A DNA stretch of 64,000 nucleotides from contig NZ_CAKD01000002.1 of the NCBI RefSeq assembly GCF_000297025.1, positions 1 through 64,000 of the forward strand, given 5' to 3'. Below are positions 8,075-20,268 of this stretch, one piece after another; position 1 is the first letter of the stretch, and the number at the start of each line of letters is the position of its first letter. The position numbers and the translations under genes were made by a program. This DNA comes from Lactobacillus pasteurii DSM 23907 = CRBIP 24.76 (GTDB lineage: Bacteria > Bacillota > Bacilli > Lactobacillales > Lactobacillaceae). The notes beneath the pieces were generated by a model. The model saw nothing but the letters and a program-made list of their open reading frames with translations. It made no database searches and was not told the origin of the DNA.

Positions 8075-8161
8075 TTAGTTTCTTCCCCCCTTTTTTTAAT
8101 TTGCAAATTAAATCTAAATTCAACAATTTGGGTGGGAGCCTTTTGCATTCATCAAAGTAAC

Positions 8162-8770
8162 CTAATTCTCATCTGGAGCTTGACCATTATGAGCTAACCA
8201 TTTACATTCTGTCACTTCAAAATTAGTAAATGTCGCTTTAAAGGATGATTCCTCCGGTGAACAAGCGTAGATACCAAATTGAATTTCATCACTAGCTTTC
8301 GCCATGTGACAAATTCGCATCTGCTTGTACTTAACACCATCTTCTGAACATTCTAAACAAAAATCATCTTCTCGACGACTTAACCGATACCACATTTGCT
8401 TGGTATTAGCGTCTATCTCAGTCGTTGCCCAATCAGAATAGCCATTGTTGGTAACTACACTGCCTAGGTGTTGAAATTCTTGATTTTCATATTCGATTGA
8501 TGCCTTCAACCAATTTTCAGAATCTAAATACATAACTACACCACATTGATCGAAACGGACTTTGCTATCAAATTCTGTTTTTACTACAAAGGAGAAGTAT
8601 TTATCTGCCGTTTTTACTTGGAGAACTGGAGCGTTATCATTTCTAAAATGGTAATAAGTACGTTGCCATAAGTCGGTGTGGGGAGTCGTAGTAATTTCAA
8701 TCTTATCATCCGAAATTGTGTAGGATTTAGGTTTTCTGATCCATTGCCATTCTGTTGTCTTAATTTTCAT
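8162..8770 (-). CDS. DUF1349 (concanavalin-like fold) family protein
   Basis: This 202-residue soluble protein has no signal peptide or membrane helix. It resembles the DUF1349 family (YesU-like, concanavalin-like beta-sandwich): W/Y-rich strands, a DQCGVVMYLDSENWLKASIEYEN-like core (about residues 74-95), and WYRLSRREDDF later. Members are thought to bind or process carbohydrates; the substrate is unknown. Length is normal for the family. It lies between the two rlmCD-end repeats, next to a recombinase remnant and a broken gene, so it may be cargo of a decayed integrated element. Confidence 0.8.
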   Translation of the reverse strand: MKIKTTEWQWIRKPKSYTISDDKIEITTTPHTDLWQRTYYHFRNDNAPVLQVKTADKYFSFVVKTEFDSKVRFDQCGVVMYLDSENWLKASIEYENQEFQHLGSVVTNNGYSDWATTEIDANTKQMWYRLSRREDDFCLECSEDGVKYKQMRICHMAKASDEIQFGIYACSPEESSFKATFTNFEVTECKWLAHNGQAPDEN

Positions 8771-8832
8771 TTTTAACTCTACCTTTCGTAAACTTCTAGA
8801 TCCAATTATATGGGAATTAACAAATTTGGTCT

Positions 8833-8951
8833 GTGGAAAATGGTCACAAAAAGATAAACATTTTTTATTTTATTACCGCCAGAACGACGCGATTTATGAC
8901 ACCTTACTTTTGGCGTTCAAGTACCGTTACGCTCTCAACATGTGGCGTCTG
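8833..8951 (-). repeat. Right copy of the ~120 bp repeat at the rlmCD 3' end
   Basis: This is the copy attached to the intact rlmCD gene, including its last codons (QTPHVESVTVLERQK-stop) and ~70 bases downstream. Together with 7478-7597 it brackets about 1.2 kb holding a recombinase remnant, a broken gene and the DUF1349 gene. This fits attL/attR of an element inserted in the gene's 3' end. Confidence 0.65.
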
Positions 8952-10253
8952 TGGGAACATATCAACTGGATCAATTTCTTCAAAACTGTACCCCAGCTCC
9001 ATAAACATCTGCAAGTCTCTCACCTGCGTGGCTGGGTTGCAGGAGATATAAACAATCTTCTTTGGTTCAGTCGCAGCTGCTGCCTTAATAAAGTCTTCAG
9101 TCAAACCCTTTCTAGGTGGATCAACAAAGATAACGTCAGTCTTTAAGCCATCTTTTGCCCACTGAGGCATAATTTCTTCGGCCTTGCCTGTAACGTATGA
9201 AGCATTATTGATTGTGTTCAACTTAGCATTGTTATTAGCATCTTTAACCGCATCATCGATAATTTCAATTCCGCGAACTTCCTTAACATGCTTAGCTACA
9301 CTTAGGCCAATTGTTCCAATACCAGAATAGGCATCGATTACGACATCTTCTTTTGTCAAGTTGGCCTTATCAATCGCTAATTGGTAAAGTCTTGGCGTTT
9401 GCAAAGAATTGATCTGGAAGAAGGACTTAGGCGAAATTCTAAATTCAACATCCCCAATCTTATCCACAATTTGAGCCTTGCCGGCAAGCAAGTAATCCTT
9501 CTTGCCCAAGATCACATTAGTCTTTTGTGGATTATGATTCAAAACTACGCTCACAACATCCCTAATTTGGCTAATTTCCTTAGCAACTTTCTTCAATTGT
9601 GGAAAATCCTTGTGCAAACAAATCAAAATTACCATGATTTCCCCAGTTGCCCGGCTTCTTCTAACCTCAAGATAGCGCACTTCTCCCTTGTGTCTAAGTT
9701 CATCATAAGCAGGAACCTGATTTTTGCGCAAAATATCCCGCACGGCTAGCAATACTCGATCAATCTCTGGATCAGTCGTAAAAAAGTTATCAAGTGGAAC
9801 CAAATCATGAGAATGTTTTCTGAAAAAGCCAATCTCAAGTTGACCCTTCACTCTTCTGACTGGCACTTGCGCCTTATTGCGGTAGCCTGTTTCTTCTGGG
9901 CTAGCCACAGTCTGTCCCACTTTAATTTGATCTAGGTGAGCTTTTTGCAAAAGATTCACCACTTGCTTGCGTTTGAAGTCAAGTTGCTTGTCGTAAGTCA
10001 AGTGAGCCAAGCTGGCTAGTCCTGTTTGGACCCATTGATTTAATTTAACTGTGATCCGATCTGGGCTTTCCTTGATAATTGCTTCGATTCTAGCAAACGC
10101 AAATGACTTCTTCACCTTTAAAATTTTTGCTCTAACGATTTCTCCAGGCAAAGCATTATTGACAAAAACCGTGATCCCTTCGTAATGAGCAACGCCCATT
10201 GCTTCGTATGAAAGATCTTCGATTTCTAACTCAAGCACTTGATTTTTTTGCAT
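8904..10253 (-). CDS. rlmCD: 23S rRNA (uracil-C5) methyltransferase, RlmCD/RumA family
   Basis: This 449-residue enzyme methylates uridines in 23S rRNA using S-adenosylmethionine. The ATG at 10253 follows agggga; a longer in-frame start at 10316 lacks a site. It has an N-terminal TRAM domain (LELEIEDLSYEAMGVAHYEG), the SAM-binding domain (VVIDAYSGIGTIGLSVA), the DPPRKGL motif, and the catalytic SCNPATQ cysteine motif near the end. Its 3' end is the site of the repeats described here. Rum-family genes are known integration sites for serine-recombinase elements in streptococci. Confidence 0.95.
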   Translation of the reverse strand: MQKNQVLELEIEDLSYEAMGVAHYEGITVFVNNALPGEIVRAKILKVKKSFAFARIEAIIKESPDRITVKLNQWVQTGLASLAHLTYDKQLDFKRKQVVNLLQKAHLDQIKVGQTVASPEETGYRNKAQVPVRRVKGQLEIGFFRKHSHDLVPLDNFFTTDPEIDRVLLAVRDILRKNQVPAYDELRHKGEVRYLEVRRSRATGEIMVILICLHKDFPQLKKVAKEISQIRDVVSVVLNHNPQKTNVILGKKDYLLAGKAQIVDKIGDVEFRISPKSFFQINSLQTPRLYQLAIDKANLTKEDVVIDAYSGIGTIGLSVAKHVKEVRGIEIIDDAVKDANNNAKLNTINNASYVTGKAEEIMPQWAKDGLKTDVIFVDPPRKGLTEDFIKAAAATEPKKIVYISCNPATQVRDLQMFMELGYSFEEIDPVDMFPQTPHVESVTVLERQK

Positions 10254-10404
10254 ATTGATTCCCCTAAAATTCTCAAAAATTTTGCATAGATAAATTTTAT
10301 AATTTATTTGCGACAATTACCAGTCTATTAGCTTTTTTGGATAATTTGCCATGTGAATAAAATTAACTGTATTAAATTATTTTTAACTTTTTTCAGCAAA
10401 ATTG

Positions 10405-10433
10405 TTGACATAGCCCAAGTTCCTTGCTAATAT
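10405..10433 (+). promoter_or_regulatory. Sigma-A promoter of the T-box leader
   Basis: A perfect TTGACA (10405-10410) and TAATAT (10428-10433) are separated by 17 bases, just ahead of the T-box stem I. Confidence 0.8.
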
Positions 10434-10440
10434 TTTTTCA

Positions 10441-10661
10441 ACAACTGACGACAAAGTAGTTGCTTCGTTAAGCGTTCAGAGATCTGGTGGTTAGTGCGAA
10501 CCAGTCAGGCGAAGGCAATGAATTACACCGTTTATTAATCTAGTTCGGAACTAATCAGAACCGTTATCATCTGATAAAGATCAAGCTATTTATGCTTGAA
10601 GTTGGGTGGTACCGCGGTCTTACATCGTCCCGTTGACTAATCTTAGTCAGCGGGATTTTTT
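10441..10661 (+). promoter_or_regulatory. T-box riboswitch, predicted tyrosine-specific
   Basis: The leader has the hallmark T-box GGGTGGTACCGCG (10604-10616) followed by a terminator (10628-10661: TCCCG...CGGGA then T-run). The likely specifier codon is TAC at 10524-10526 in GAATTACACC, which reads tyrosine. The variable base of the TGGT bulge is T, matching an A discriminator as in tRNA-Tyr. Uncharged tRNA would stabilise the antiterminator and turn on the downstream transporter. The specifier was read by eye, so it is less certain than the T-box itself. Confidence 0.9.
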
Positions 10662-10679
10662 CTTTTTGGAGGTTTATTT

Positions 10680-12062
10680 ATGGCAGAAAAGCACAGAGTA
10701 TCATTTTCAGAAGCCATCATTATTCTTGTGATCTTCCTAGGCATCCTAGGAACTTCCGTTATCAAATTTGGCCTTTCCCCAGAAGTTCCTGTCTTATTTA
10801 CCGTTTTATTACTAAGTTTCTGGGCTAAGCTTCGTGGATTTTCTTGGACAGATGTGCAAGACGGAATCAAAGAAGGTATCGGCGTTGCGATTATTCCAAT
10901 CTTCATTTTCATCCTGATTGGATCTTTGATTGGATTATGGATTCAAGCCGGAATTATTCCTTCCATCATGGTTTTAGGATTCAAGTTAATCAATGGTAGT
11001 TTCTTTGTTCCTAGCGTCTTCATCGTTTGTTCAATTGTTGGGATGGCCATTGGTTCTGGTTTTACGACTATTTCAACTGTCGGTATTGCTTTGTTCGCCA
11101 TTGGTGCCAGCATGAAGGCTAACCCTAGCTTAGTTGCAGGCGCAATCGTTTCTGGGGCAGTCTTTGGCGATAAGATGTCGCCTTTGTCGGATTCGACCAA
11201 CCTTTCTTCAGCTGTAGCTGAAAGCGAATTGTTTGCCCATATCAAAAATATGATGTGGTCAACTATCCCTTCATTCTTGCTTTCACTTGTTTTGTTCTGG
11301 CTACTCGGAAATAGCGGTCAAATGGACAGTTCAAAAATTGCTCACACTATGGCAATCTTGCAAGATCACTTTACAATTTCATGGATGGCAATCATTCCAA
11401 TTACCTTGATGCTCCTTTGTGCTTGGAAGAAAATCCCAGCCATCCCTACCCTATTTATCAATATTACAGCGACAGTTTTAATGATTTTTGTGCAAAATCC
11501 ACATTACGCTGTCGCTGACATGAACAATTTGATTATGAATGGTTTCGTAGCTAAAACTAGCGATCCAGCAGTCAATGCCTTGCTTACTCGTGGGGGTATT
11601 TCCAACATGATGGGAACAGTTGCCTTGATCATTTCTACCTTATCTTTAGGTGGTATGCTCATGAAGTTTGAAATTGTTCAAAATGCCATGGAACCATTGG
11701 TCAAGCATTTGCAAAAGCCAGCTTCATTGATTACTGTGACAATTCTTTCTGGTATTTCAATCAACCTCTTTGTAGGTGAACAATACCTTTCCGTAATTTT
11801 ACCAGGTCGTGCATTTAAGCCAGCCTTTGACAAGGCTAACCTTGCTCCACTTGCTTTGAGCCGGGTATTAGAAGATGGTGGTAGTGTTATCAACTACTTG
11901 ATTCCTTGGGGTGTTGCCGGTTCATTTGCGGCTTCAACTTTAGGTGTGCCAGTATTAGACTTTTTGCCATTTGCTTTCTTCAGTCTTTTATCGCCTATCT
12001 TCTCAATCCTTAGCGGAATCACTGGTATTGGTTTGAAGCGCAACAATGGCTTAAATAACTAA
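10680..12062 (+). CDS. NhaC-family antiporter-like transporter, probable tyrosine uptake
   Basis: This 460-residue polytopic membrane protein belongs to the Na+/H+ antiporter NhaC family, with about 11-12 hydrophobic helices and the conserved GDKMSPLSD motif near residues 161-169. ATG follows GGAGGT. NhaC-type genes behind tyrosine T-boxes have been proposed as tyrosine transporters, and the TAC specifier here supports that. The transported substrate is inferred from regulation rather than from the protein. It is transcribed alone or with the BI-1 gene 85 bases later. Confidence 0.88.
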   Translation: MAEKHRVSFSEAIIILVIFLGILGTSVIKFGLSPEVPVLFTVLLLSFWAKLRGFSWTDVQDGIKEGIGVAIIPIFIFILIGSLIGLWIQAGIIPSIMVLGFKLINGSFFVPSVFIVCSIVGMAIGSGFTTISTVGIALFAIGASMKANPSLVAGAIVSGAVFGDKMSPLSDSTNLSSAVAESELFAHIKNMMWSTIPSFLLSLVLFWLLGNSGQMDSSKIAHTMAILQDHFTISWMAIIPITLMLLCAWKKIPAIPTLFINITATVLMIFVQNPHYAVADMNNLIMNGFVAKTSDPAVNALLTRGGISNMMGTVALIISTLSLGGMLMKFEIVQNAMEPLVKHLQKPASLITVTILSGISINLFVGEQYLSVILPGRAFKPAFDKANLAPLALSRVLEDGGSVINYLIPWGVAGSFAASTLGVPVLDFLPFAFFSLLSPIFSILSGITGIGLKRNNGLNN

Positions 12063-12147
12063 TATAGCAAGAATCATCTTGCTTTCACCCTTCTTTGATT
12101 TTGTGATAATATATATTCAATATCACATTTTAAAGAAGGGATTTTTT

Positions 12148-12861
12148 ATGGATAACTTTTCAAATGACTATGGTCGTCGTCAAGTTCGCGATGTTACTGA
12201 AGTCAATAGCTTCTTAACTAAGACTTACGGTATGATGGCCTTGGCTGTTTTTGTTTCAGCTATTACTGCTTATTTAGCAGATACAGTCTTTCAATCAGTT
12301 TTGATTGGACTTTTTACTAATAGAGCATCAAGTTTAGTACTTTTATTCTTGCCAATTGTGTTAACTTTTGCAATTAGCTTTAGTGCAACTAGAAAGCCGG
12401 TTGCTAGTTTCGTCATGTTGATGGTTGAAGCAGTCGTTTATGGACTAGTCTTTGCCGTAATTGCAACTGCCTATACTGGCGCAACCTTAGCAACAGCATT
12501 CTTAGCTTCTAGTGCCGTCTTTGTATCAATGGCAATCTACGGAAGCGTAACTAAGCGTGACTTATCAAACATTGGCGCTTATGCCTTTGCTGCTTTGATT
12601 GGTCTTTTGGTAGCAACCATCGTTAACATGTTCTTGAGAAACCCAATGGTTACCTACATCTTCTCCTACATCGGAGTGATTATCTTCACCGGCTTAACAG
12701 CCTGGGATGCTCAACGTATGAAAAATATTTATGCTCAATATGCTGACCAAAATACAACTATGGGATTGGCTGTAGCCGGTGCATTGCAGCTATATCTTGA
12801 CTTCATCAATATTTTCTTGTATTTCTTACAAATTTTTGGAGTTAGCGATAACCGCGATTAA
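12148..12861 (+). CDS. Bax inhibitor-1/YccA family membrane protein
   Basis: This 237-residue protein has seven predicted membrane helices and the BI-1 C-terminal pattern (TGLTAWDAQRMKNIY, then a final helix LYLDFINIFLYFLQI). I chose the ATG at 12148, with aaagaaggg upstream, over an in-frame start at 12079. Bacterial members such as BsYetJ are pH-sensitive calcium leak channels; here function is by family only. A TGTGATAAT-type -10 lies near 12105. Confidence 0.92.
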   Translation: MDNFSNDYGRRQVRDVTEVNSFLTKTYGMMALAVFVSAITAYLADTVFQSVLIGLFTNRASSLVLLFLPIVLTFAISFSATRKPVASFVMLMVEAVVYGLVFAVIATAYTGATLATAFLASSAVFVSMAIYGSVTKRDLSNIGAYAFAALIGLLVATIVNMFLRNPMVTYIFSYIGVIIFTGLTAWDAQRMKNIYAQYADQNTTMGLAVAGALQLYLDFINIFLYFLQIFGVSDNRD

Positions 12862-12876
12862 TTCTAAGCAAAATAA

Positions 12877-12911
12877 AAAAGGAAGTTCTCTAAAAAAGAA
12901 CTTCCTTTTTT
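12877..12911. terminator. Bidirectional terminator between BI-1 gene and dagK
   Basis: A GGAAGTTCT/AGAACTTCC stem is flanked by A-run and T-run, able to serve both convergent genes. Confidence 0.9.
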
Positions 12912-12920
12912 GATTGCAAA

Positions 12921-13847
12921 TTATTTTTGACCACCAACATAGAATTCAATATGTTGTTGCAAGTTTTGGAATTCAACTGGGCAATAACCACCAATTTCGC
13001 CATCAAGGTTAACTGGCAATTCGCTGCCCTTGCTTGAACCGATCAATTCAGCCTTCAAGCTCTTGGTCTTAGTGTAGATGATATTTGGATCATCGACATG
13101 GCGACCATTCAAAGCTAGTGCCATCAACTTAAGCAAGTTGCCTGGATCAGCTGGTTTTACCACGATCAATTGGAACAAACCATCGCTAAGTTGAGCATCG
13201 GGCATAATTTGTTCAAATCCGCCGATTGAATTAGTCATCCCTAACAAGAACATTGACAATTTGCCTTCATAAACGCCTTCATCATAAGTCAAACGCATTT
13301 TTTGTTCAGTTAGGTGTGGCAACATTTCTGCACCCTTGATCAAGTAGGCTGTATAACCCAAAGCTGACTTGATTTCTGATGGAACGCCATAGGTCAATTC
13401 TGTCAGTGATCCTGACGCAGCAATATTGACGAAGTATTGTTCTGTTTTGCCAAAAAGTGCTTTACCAACATCCATCTTTCTGGTGTTATTATTCAACACC
13501 ACTTCAGCTGCAGCCTTGATATCATCGCGTGGAATAGCAAGTGCTCTGGCATAATCATTAGTCGTACCTGCAGGGATGATTGCCATCTTAGGACGCTTTT
13601 CCAAAAAGGCAATACCATTAACTACTTCATTGATCGTACCATCACCACCAGCTGCAACGATCAGGTCAAATCCTTCTTTAGCAGCTCTAGTAGCTTCATT
13701 TTTTGCACTATTTTCTTCAGGAGTAGTGCGGAAAGCACTAGCTTCATAGCCGGCTTGTTCCAATATATCCAGAATATCTGCAACATTTTTGGGCATTTGT
13801 TCATGGCCAGATACTGGATTATAGATTAATCTAGCTTTCTTCGTCAT
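12921..13847 (-). CDS. dagK: Diacylglycerol kinase, DagK/YegS type
   Basis: This 308-residue soluble lipid kinase phosphorylates diacylglycerol to phosphatidic acid, recycling the diacylglycerol left by lipoteichoic acid synthesis. The N-terminal NPVSG and the nucleotide-binding GGDGTINEVVNG motif (about residues 66-77) are present, as is GTTNDYARAL. It is the last gene of the pcrA-ligA-camS-gatCAB block, 31 bases after gatB, an arrangement common in lactobacilli and other Firmicutes. Confidence 0.95.
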   Translation of the reverse strand: MTKKARLIYNPVSGHEQMPKNVADILDILEQAGYEASAFRTTPEENSAKNEATRAAKEGFDLIVAAGGDGTINEVVNGIAFLEKRPKMAIIPAGTTNDYARALAIPRDDIKAAAEVVLNNNTRKMDVGKALFGKTEQYFVNIAASGSLTELTYGVPSEIKSALGYTAYLIKGAEMLPHLTEQKMRLTYDEGVYEGKLSMFLLGMTNSIGGFEQIMPDAQLSDGLFQLIVVKPADPGNLLKLMALALNGRHVDDPNIIYTKTKSLKAELIGSSKGSELPVNLDGEIGGYCPVEFQNLQQHIEFYVGGQK

Positions 13848-13878
13848 TTTTACTACCTTACAATCTTACAATCTATTT

Positions 13879-15309
13879 TTAGCGCTTAGCTAATTCTTGG
13901 TTGAGCAACTTGTTAACAACCTTAGGGTTAGCCTTACCACGAGTTTGCTTCATGATTTGACCAACTAAGAAGCCGATTGCACGGTCCTTACCATTCTTGA
14001 AGTCTTCAACTGATTGAGGGTTGTTGTCGACAATTTCCTTAACCATTGGTTCCAAAACAGAAAGGTCTGAAAGTTGAACCATACCCTTTTCTTCAACATA
14101 TTTCTTAGGTGCAGTACCATTTTCGATAGTTTCTGCAAAGACCTTCTTAGCGATCTTGGATGAAATAGTACCATCCTTGATCAAGTCAATCATTTCAGCC
14201 AAGTGTTCTGGAGTCAACTTAACATCAGCCAAACTTACGCGGTTGTCGTTCAAGTAACCGTTAACTTGAGTGTTCATCCAGTTAGCAGCAAGCTGTGGAT
14301 CAGCCCCAGCAGCTAAAGCAGCGTCAAAGAAGTCTGAACTTTCCTTAGTTTGAAGCAAAACATTAGCGTCGTATGGCTTCAAGCCAAACTTGTTAACATA
14401 GTCGTTGTAGCGTTCTTCAGCTGACTTAGGCAAGCTGGCAGCAATTTCATCGATCCATTCTTGACTAATGTGATCAGGAGCGATATCTGGTTCTGGGAAG
14501 TAACGGTAATCTGCTGCACCTTCCTTAACACGTTCAAGCACAGTCTTACCAGTTGCTTCATCAAAACGACGAGTTGATACTTGAATCTTGCCACCTGACA
14601 AAAGTACTTGTTGTTGACGCTTTTCTTCATAAGCAAGTGATAAACGTACATGTTCAAATGAGTTCAAGTTCTTCATTTCAACCTTGGTACCAAGTTCCTT
14701 TTGACCAGCAGGACGGATAGAAATGTTGGTGTCAACACGCATTGAACCTTCTTCCATCTTAACGTCAGAAGCACCAGTAAATTGAACGATCTTACGCAAC
14801 TTTTCAAGGTAAGCGTAAGCTTCTTCTGGGTCTTCCATGTCTGGTTCAGAAACAACTTCCAAAAGTGGCACACCTTGACGGTTCAAGTCAACATATGAGT
14901 AACCGTTGGTTCCGTGAGTGTTCTTACCGGCATCTTCTTCGATGTGCATTTCGTGAATACCGATACGCTTCTTCTTGCCGTGAACTTCGATTTCAACATA
15001 ACCATCGCGAGCAAGTGGTTGGAAGAATTGCGTAATTTGGTAAGCCTTAGGGTTGTCTGGGTAGAAGTAGTTCTTACGGTCAAAGTGAGTTGTTGGTAAA
15101 ACGTGTGAGTGTGTTGCCAAAGCAACCATAATACCTAAACGGTAAACATCTTTATTTACAGTAGGTAAAACCCCTGGCATACCCCAGTCAATAACGTTGG
15201 TTGCGGTGTTAGGCTTTGCACCGTAAGTTACTGGTGATGGTGAAAAGATCTTACTCTTAGTCTTTAATTCGAAGTGGACTTCTAATCCGATAGTCGATTT
15301 AAAATTCAT
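13879..15309 (-). CDS. gatB: Asp-tRNA(Asn)/Glu-tRNA(Gln) amidotransferase subunit B
   Basis: This 476-residue subunit of GatCAB activates the misacylated Glu or Asp on tRNA as part of making Gln-tRNA and Asn-tRNA. The GLEVHFEL motif at the start, the zinc-lacking cradle domain with [11 protein letters not shown], and the C-terminal YqeY/GatB domain ([18 protein letters not shown]) are all visible. ATG at 15309 follows ggagga. It is 4 bases downstream of gatA, so translational coupling is likely. Confidence 0.97.
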   Translation of the reverse strand: MNFKSTIGLEVHFELKTKSKIFSPSPVTYGAKPNTATNVIDWGMPGVLPTVNKDVYRLGIMVALATHSHVLPTTHFDRKNYFYPDNPKAYQITQFFQPLARDGYVEIEVHGKKKRIGIHEMHIEEDAGKNTHGTNGYSYVDLNRQGVPLLEVVSEPDMEDPEEAYAYLEKLRKIVQFTGASDVKMEEGSMRVDTNISIRPAGQKELGTKVEMKNLNSFEHVRLSLAYEEKRQQQVLLSGGKIQVSTRRFDEATGKTVLERVKEGAADYRYFPEPDIAPDHISQEWIDEIAASLPKSAEERYNDYVNKFGLKPYDANVLLQTKESSDFFDAALAAGADPQLAANWMNTQVNGYLNDNRVSLADVKLTPEHLAEMIDLIKDGTISSKIAKKVFAETIENGTAPKKYVEEKGMVQLSDLSVLEPMVKEIVDNNPQSVEDFKNGKDRAIGFLVGQIMKQTRGKANPKVVNKLLNQELAKR

Positions 15310-15313
15310 TCAA

Positions 15314-16756
15314 TTATTCCTCCATTCCAGTTGGTGTCTTTTCGTAGAACTTGTTTTGTCTTTCGATGAAGTCAGCTACTCTAAAGATGCTTCCTTCGTC
15401 AAAGCGCTTAGCCATAATTTGAAGTCCAACTGGCATGCCATCAACTAAACCAGCTGGAACACTAGCAGCAGGGATACCAGCTAAGTTAGCAGAAATTGTC
15501 AAAATATCGTTGTTATACATCTTGATTGGGTCTGAGATTTCAGTTCCAATACCAAATGCTGGAGTAGTAGTTACTGGTCCAACGATTACGTCATTTTCAG
15601 CAAAAACCTTATCAAAGTCGTTGCAGATCAAAGTTCTTACCTTAGCAGCTTGTCTAAAGAACTTGTCATATGAACCAGCTGAAAGGGCAAATGAACCAAG
15701 CATGATACGACGCTTAACTTCAGTACCAAATCCTTCAGAACGTGACTTAACGTAAATATCAAGTAAGTTCTTAGTGTTCTTAGCACGGTAGCCGTAACGA
15801 ATACCGTCAAAACGTTGCAAGTTGGATGAAGCTTCACTTGAAGCAATGATGTAGTAAGTTGGAACTACGTAGTTAGTATGTGGCAAGGAAACTTCGTTGA
15901 TAATTGCGCCGTTTTCCTTCAAGACATCGATTTGGTCTTGAACAGCCTTACGTACGCCTTCGTCAACTGCATCGCTCATGTATTCCTTAGGAACAGCTAC
16001 GCGCAATCCCTTAACGTCTTGACCCAAGAACTTAGTGTAGTCAGGTACTTCGCGCATTGAAACAGTTGAATCGTGTTCATCCCCACCGGCAATAACGTTC
16101 ATTACTTCTGCTGAATCCTTAACACGCTTGGACATTACACCGATTTGGTCAAGTGATGAACCGAAGGCGATCAAGCCCCAACGAGAAACGCGACCGTAAG
16201 TTGGCTTAATTCCGAAAATACCATTGAAGGCTGCTGGTTGTCTAATAGAACCACCAGTATCTGAACCCAAAGCAGCAACAACTTGTCCACCAGCAACTGC
16301 AGCAGCAGAACCACCGGATGAACCACCAGGAACCTTGTCCAAGTTCCATGGATTGTGAGTTGCGCCAAAGTATGAGTGTTCAGTTGAAGAACCCATGGCA
16401 AATTCATCCATGTTAGTCTTACCAATCAAAGTAGCTTGAGCTTCCTTCAACTTAGTAATAACAGTTGCATCGTACATTGGAATAAAGTTGTCCAAAATGT
16501 GACTAGCAGCGGTAGTCTTAACGCCATCAGTAATAATGTTATCCTTGATTGCGATTGGAATACCAGCTAACTTATTCTTGTTAAAGTCAAGATCTTCTGC
16601 AACCTTTGCATCTTCATCAACGGTAATCCATGCATTCAACTTCTTGTCGGTTTCCTTGATATTAGCCAATGTATCCTTAGCTAATTGATCAGCAGTAATT
16701 TCTCCACCGGCAAGTTTCTTGTTTAATGAGTCAATTGTTTCATTTAAGTAATTCAT
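15314..16756 (-). CDS. gatA: Asp-tRNA(Asn)/Glu-tRNA(Gln) amidotransferase subunit A
   Basis: This 480-residue amidase-signature subunit releases ammonia from glutamine for GatB. The Lys-cisSer-Ser triad can be placed at K71, S146 and S170 (KDNI, GGSSGGS, GSDTGGS), with the spacing of the family. Its ATG overlaps the gatC stop by one base, so the two are translationally coupled. Confidence 0.97.
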   Translation of the reverse strand: MNYLNETIDSLNKKLAGGEITADQLAKDTLANIKETDKKLNAWITVDEDAKVAEDLDFNKNKLAGIPIAIKDNIITDGVKTTAASHILDNFIPMYDATVITKLKEAQATLIGKTNMDEFAMGSSTEHSYFGATHNPWNLDKVPGGSSGGSAAAVAGGQVVAALGSDTGGSIRQPAAFNGIFGIKPTYGRVSRWGLIAFGSSLDQIGVMSKRVKDSAEVMNVIAGGDEHDSTVSMREVPDYTKFLGQDVKGLRVAVPKEYMSDAVDEGVRKAVQDQIDVLKENGAIINEVSLPHTNYVVPTYYIIASSEASSNLQRFDGIRYGYRAKNTKNLLDIYVKSRSEGFGTEVKRRIMLGSFALSAGSYDKFFRQAAKVRTLICNDFDKVFAENDVIVGPVTTTPAFGIGTEISDPIKMYNNDILTISANLAGIPAASVPAGLVDGMPVGLQIMAKRFDEGSIFRVADFIERQNKFYEKTPTGMEE

Positions 16757-17064
16757 TACTCGTTATCATCCTTCTCAATAATCACCGGAACCTTGATAAA
16801 GCCATTTGCTTCGTCAGGAACGTTCTTCATCAATTCCTCTTTGCTTTGCCAGTGTTCTGACTTGTCTTCTCTAAAGACAGTGTCACGGTCAACCACTTGA
16901 ACAGTTTCTTCAACACCTTCAGTGTCAACTTCCTGCAATTGGTTAGCCATGTTGATAATAGAGTCCATCTCTTGAGTGAACTTACCGATTTCATCATCGC
17001 CAAATTCTAATCTTGAAAGTTCGGCAACGTGTCTGATCGTATCTTCTGTGATTGTGATCTTCAC
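16756..17064 (-). CDS. gatC: Asp-tRNA(Asn)/Glu-tRNA(Gln) amidotransferase subunit C
   Basis: This 102-residue linker subunit stabilises the GatA-GatB complex. The typical [11 protein letters not shown] and [19 protein letters not shown] pattern is clear. The start is GTG at 17064, with a ribosome binding site (taggagg) 7 bases upstream. It opens the gatCAB set and follows camS by 13 bases. Confidence 0.95.
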   Translation of the reverse strand: MKITITEDTIRHVAELSRLEFGDDEIGKFTQEMDSIINMANQLQEVDTEGVEETVQVVDRDTVFREDKSEHWQSKEELMKNVPDEANGFIKVPVIIEKDDNE

Positions 17065-17077
17065 TTATATTTTCCTC

Positions 17078-18217
17078 CTATTCGCCACCATAAACGTGAA
17101 CTTGATAGTCGCTATCGGCTGAATCTTTGTAAACAACCGCTTGGACATCATTAACTGACGCAATCTTTATCTCAATCGGAGTGCTTGAAGACAAGTACTT
17201 CTTAGCAGTAGATTGAACCAATCTAGTAAAACTTTGGATTTGTTCATAACCATAGAACTGCGTTGTGATTGAAATATTTTCTTGAGCTAATTTGCCATTG
17301 TCATAGCGCAAACTAGCAATTACCCCACTAATATTAGGGAAATAATTCTGAATTGCGGTCTTAAAGCTATTGAAGCCTGAAGCATCGTTACTGTTGATCG
17401 CCTTATCACCATTAATTGTTGGCAAAACTTGCCATTGTTCAGTGACTGACTTCCATCTAGTTATTTTACTACTATTTGCATTAGCTGTCCCATAGGCAAA
17501 ATAACTTCCACCTACTAGTGAATCTTTACTAGTTTTCGAAAATAATCCTACAGTAATTGGGATATTTTTTAAAGCTTTTTTCTGGCGCAATCTGGCAATA
17601 ATTGTATTAGCCATCTGCTCGCCTTGGCTTCTTTGAACTTTGCGTGAAATAGATTTTTGATATTGCGGCCCATCGGTGACTTTTTGGTAGTAATCAACCG
17701 AATTCATTGCTAAGCCCAAGCTAATACCACCTAAATGATAATTTGAACCTGAGCCAGATAAATAATCTTGCTCAAGAATTTCTTCCAGGTAATATGGATT
17801 GTAATGCTTGCTTGTTCCCTTAACTGGGTTAAGACCTAATTTGTTGCTTGACGACTTTCTACTTAGCCATTGCGATACGGTTGTCGTATCCAAGTATTGT
17901 CCTTCTTGGAAAACGTAGCTATTGGTTGGATAGATATTTTTTGAAATGGATACCAAGCCCCGTTCCAATTCGCGCGTATCAACCGAATTGTCATTGCTAG
18001 TTGCTGTTAGTCCTGAGATATCGCTAGTTACATAGCGTCCATTTTTCAATAAAACTGTATAGCCATTCTTGCTAGTGTTAGTAGTCTGATATGTTCTGGT
18101 TTTAGTGCTTGAAGTCGTCGTTGCATTATTAGCCAAACTTGAATTTTTCAAGTTGCCACAGGCAGTTAAACTAAGAGCAGAACCTACAATGGCGATAAAT
18201 TTCCAATATTTTTTCAA
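17078..18217 (-). CDS. camS: CamS-family lipoprotein
   Basis: This 379-residue lipoprotein has an N-terminal signal with a lipobox (LTAC, Cys about residue 20). The CamS family was named for carrying a sex-pheromone peptide in its signal sequence in staphylococci and enterococci. Whether a pheromone is released here is unknown. The best start is TTG at 18217, behind gaggaa. It sits 2 bases after ligA and before gatC, as in related genomes. Confidence 0.9.
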   Translation of the reverse strand: MKKYWKFIAIVGSALSLTACGNLKNSSLANNATTTSSTKTRTYQTTNTSKNGYTVLLKNGRYVTSDISGLTATSNDNSVDTRELERGLVSISKNIYPTNSYVFQEGQYLDTTTVSQWLSRKSSSNKLGLNPVKGTSKHYNPYYLEEILEQDYLSGSGSNYHLGGISLGLAMNSVDYYQKVTDGPQYQKSISRKVQRSQGEQMANTIIARLRQKKALKNIPITVGLFSKTSKDSLVGGSYFAYGTANANSSKITRWKSVTEQWQVLPTINGDKAINSNDASGFNSFKTAIQNYFPNISGVIASLRYDNGKLAQENISITTQFYGYEQIQSFTRLVQSTAKKYLSSSTPIEIKIASVNDVQAVVYKDSADSDYQVHVYGGE

Positions 18218-18219
18218 AA

Positions 18220-20262
<2,043 letters not shown>

Positions 20263-20268
20263 TTAAGA

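Noticed and set aside
8826-9146. A 106-codon plus-strand frame over the rlmCD 3' end
   Set aside because: It is antisense to the conserved SCNPATQ and DPPRKGL coding region of rlmCD.
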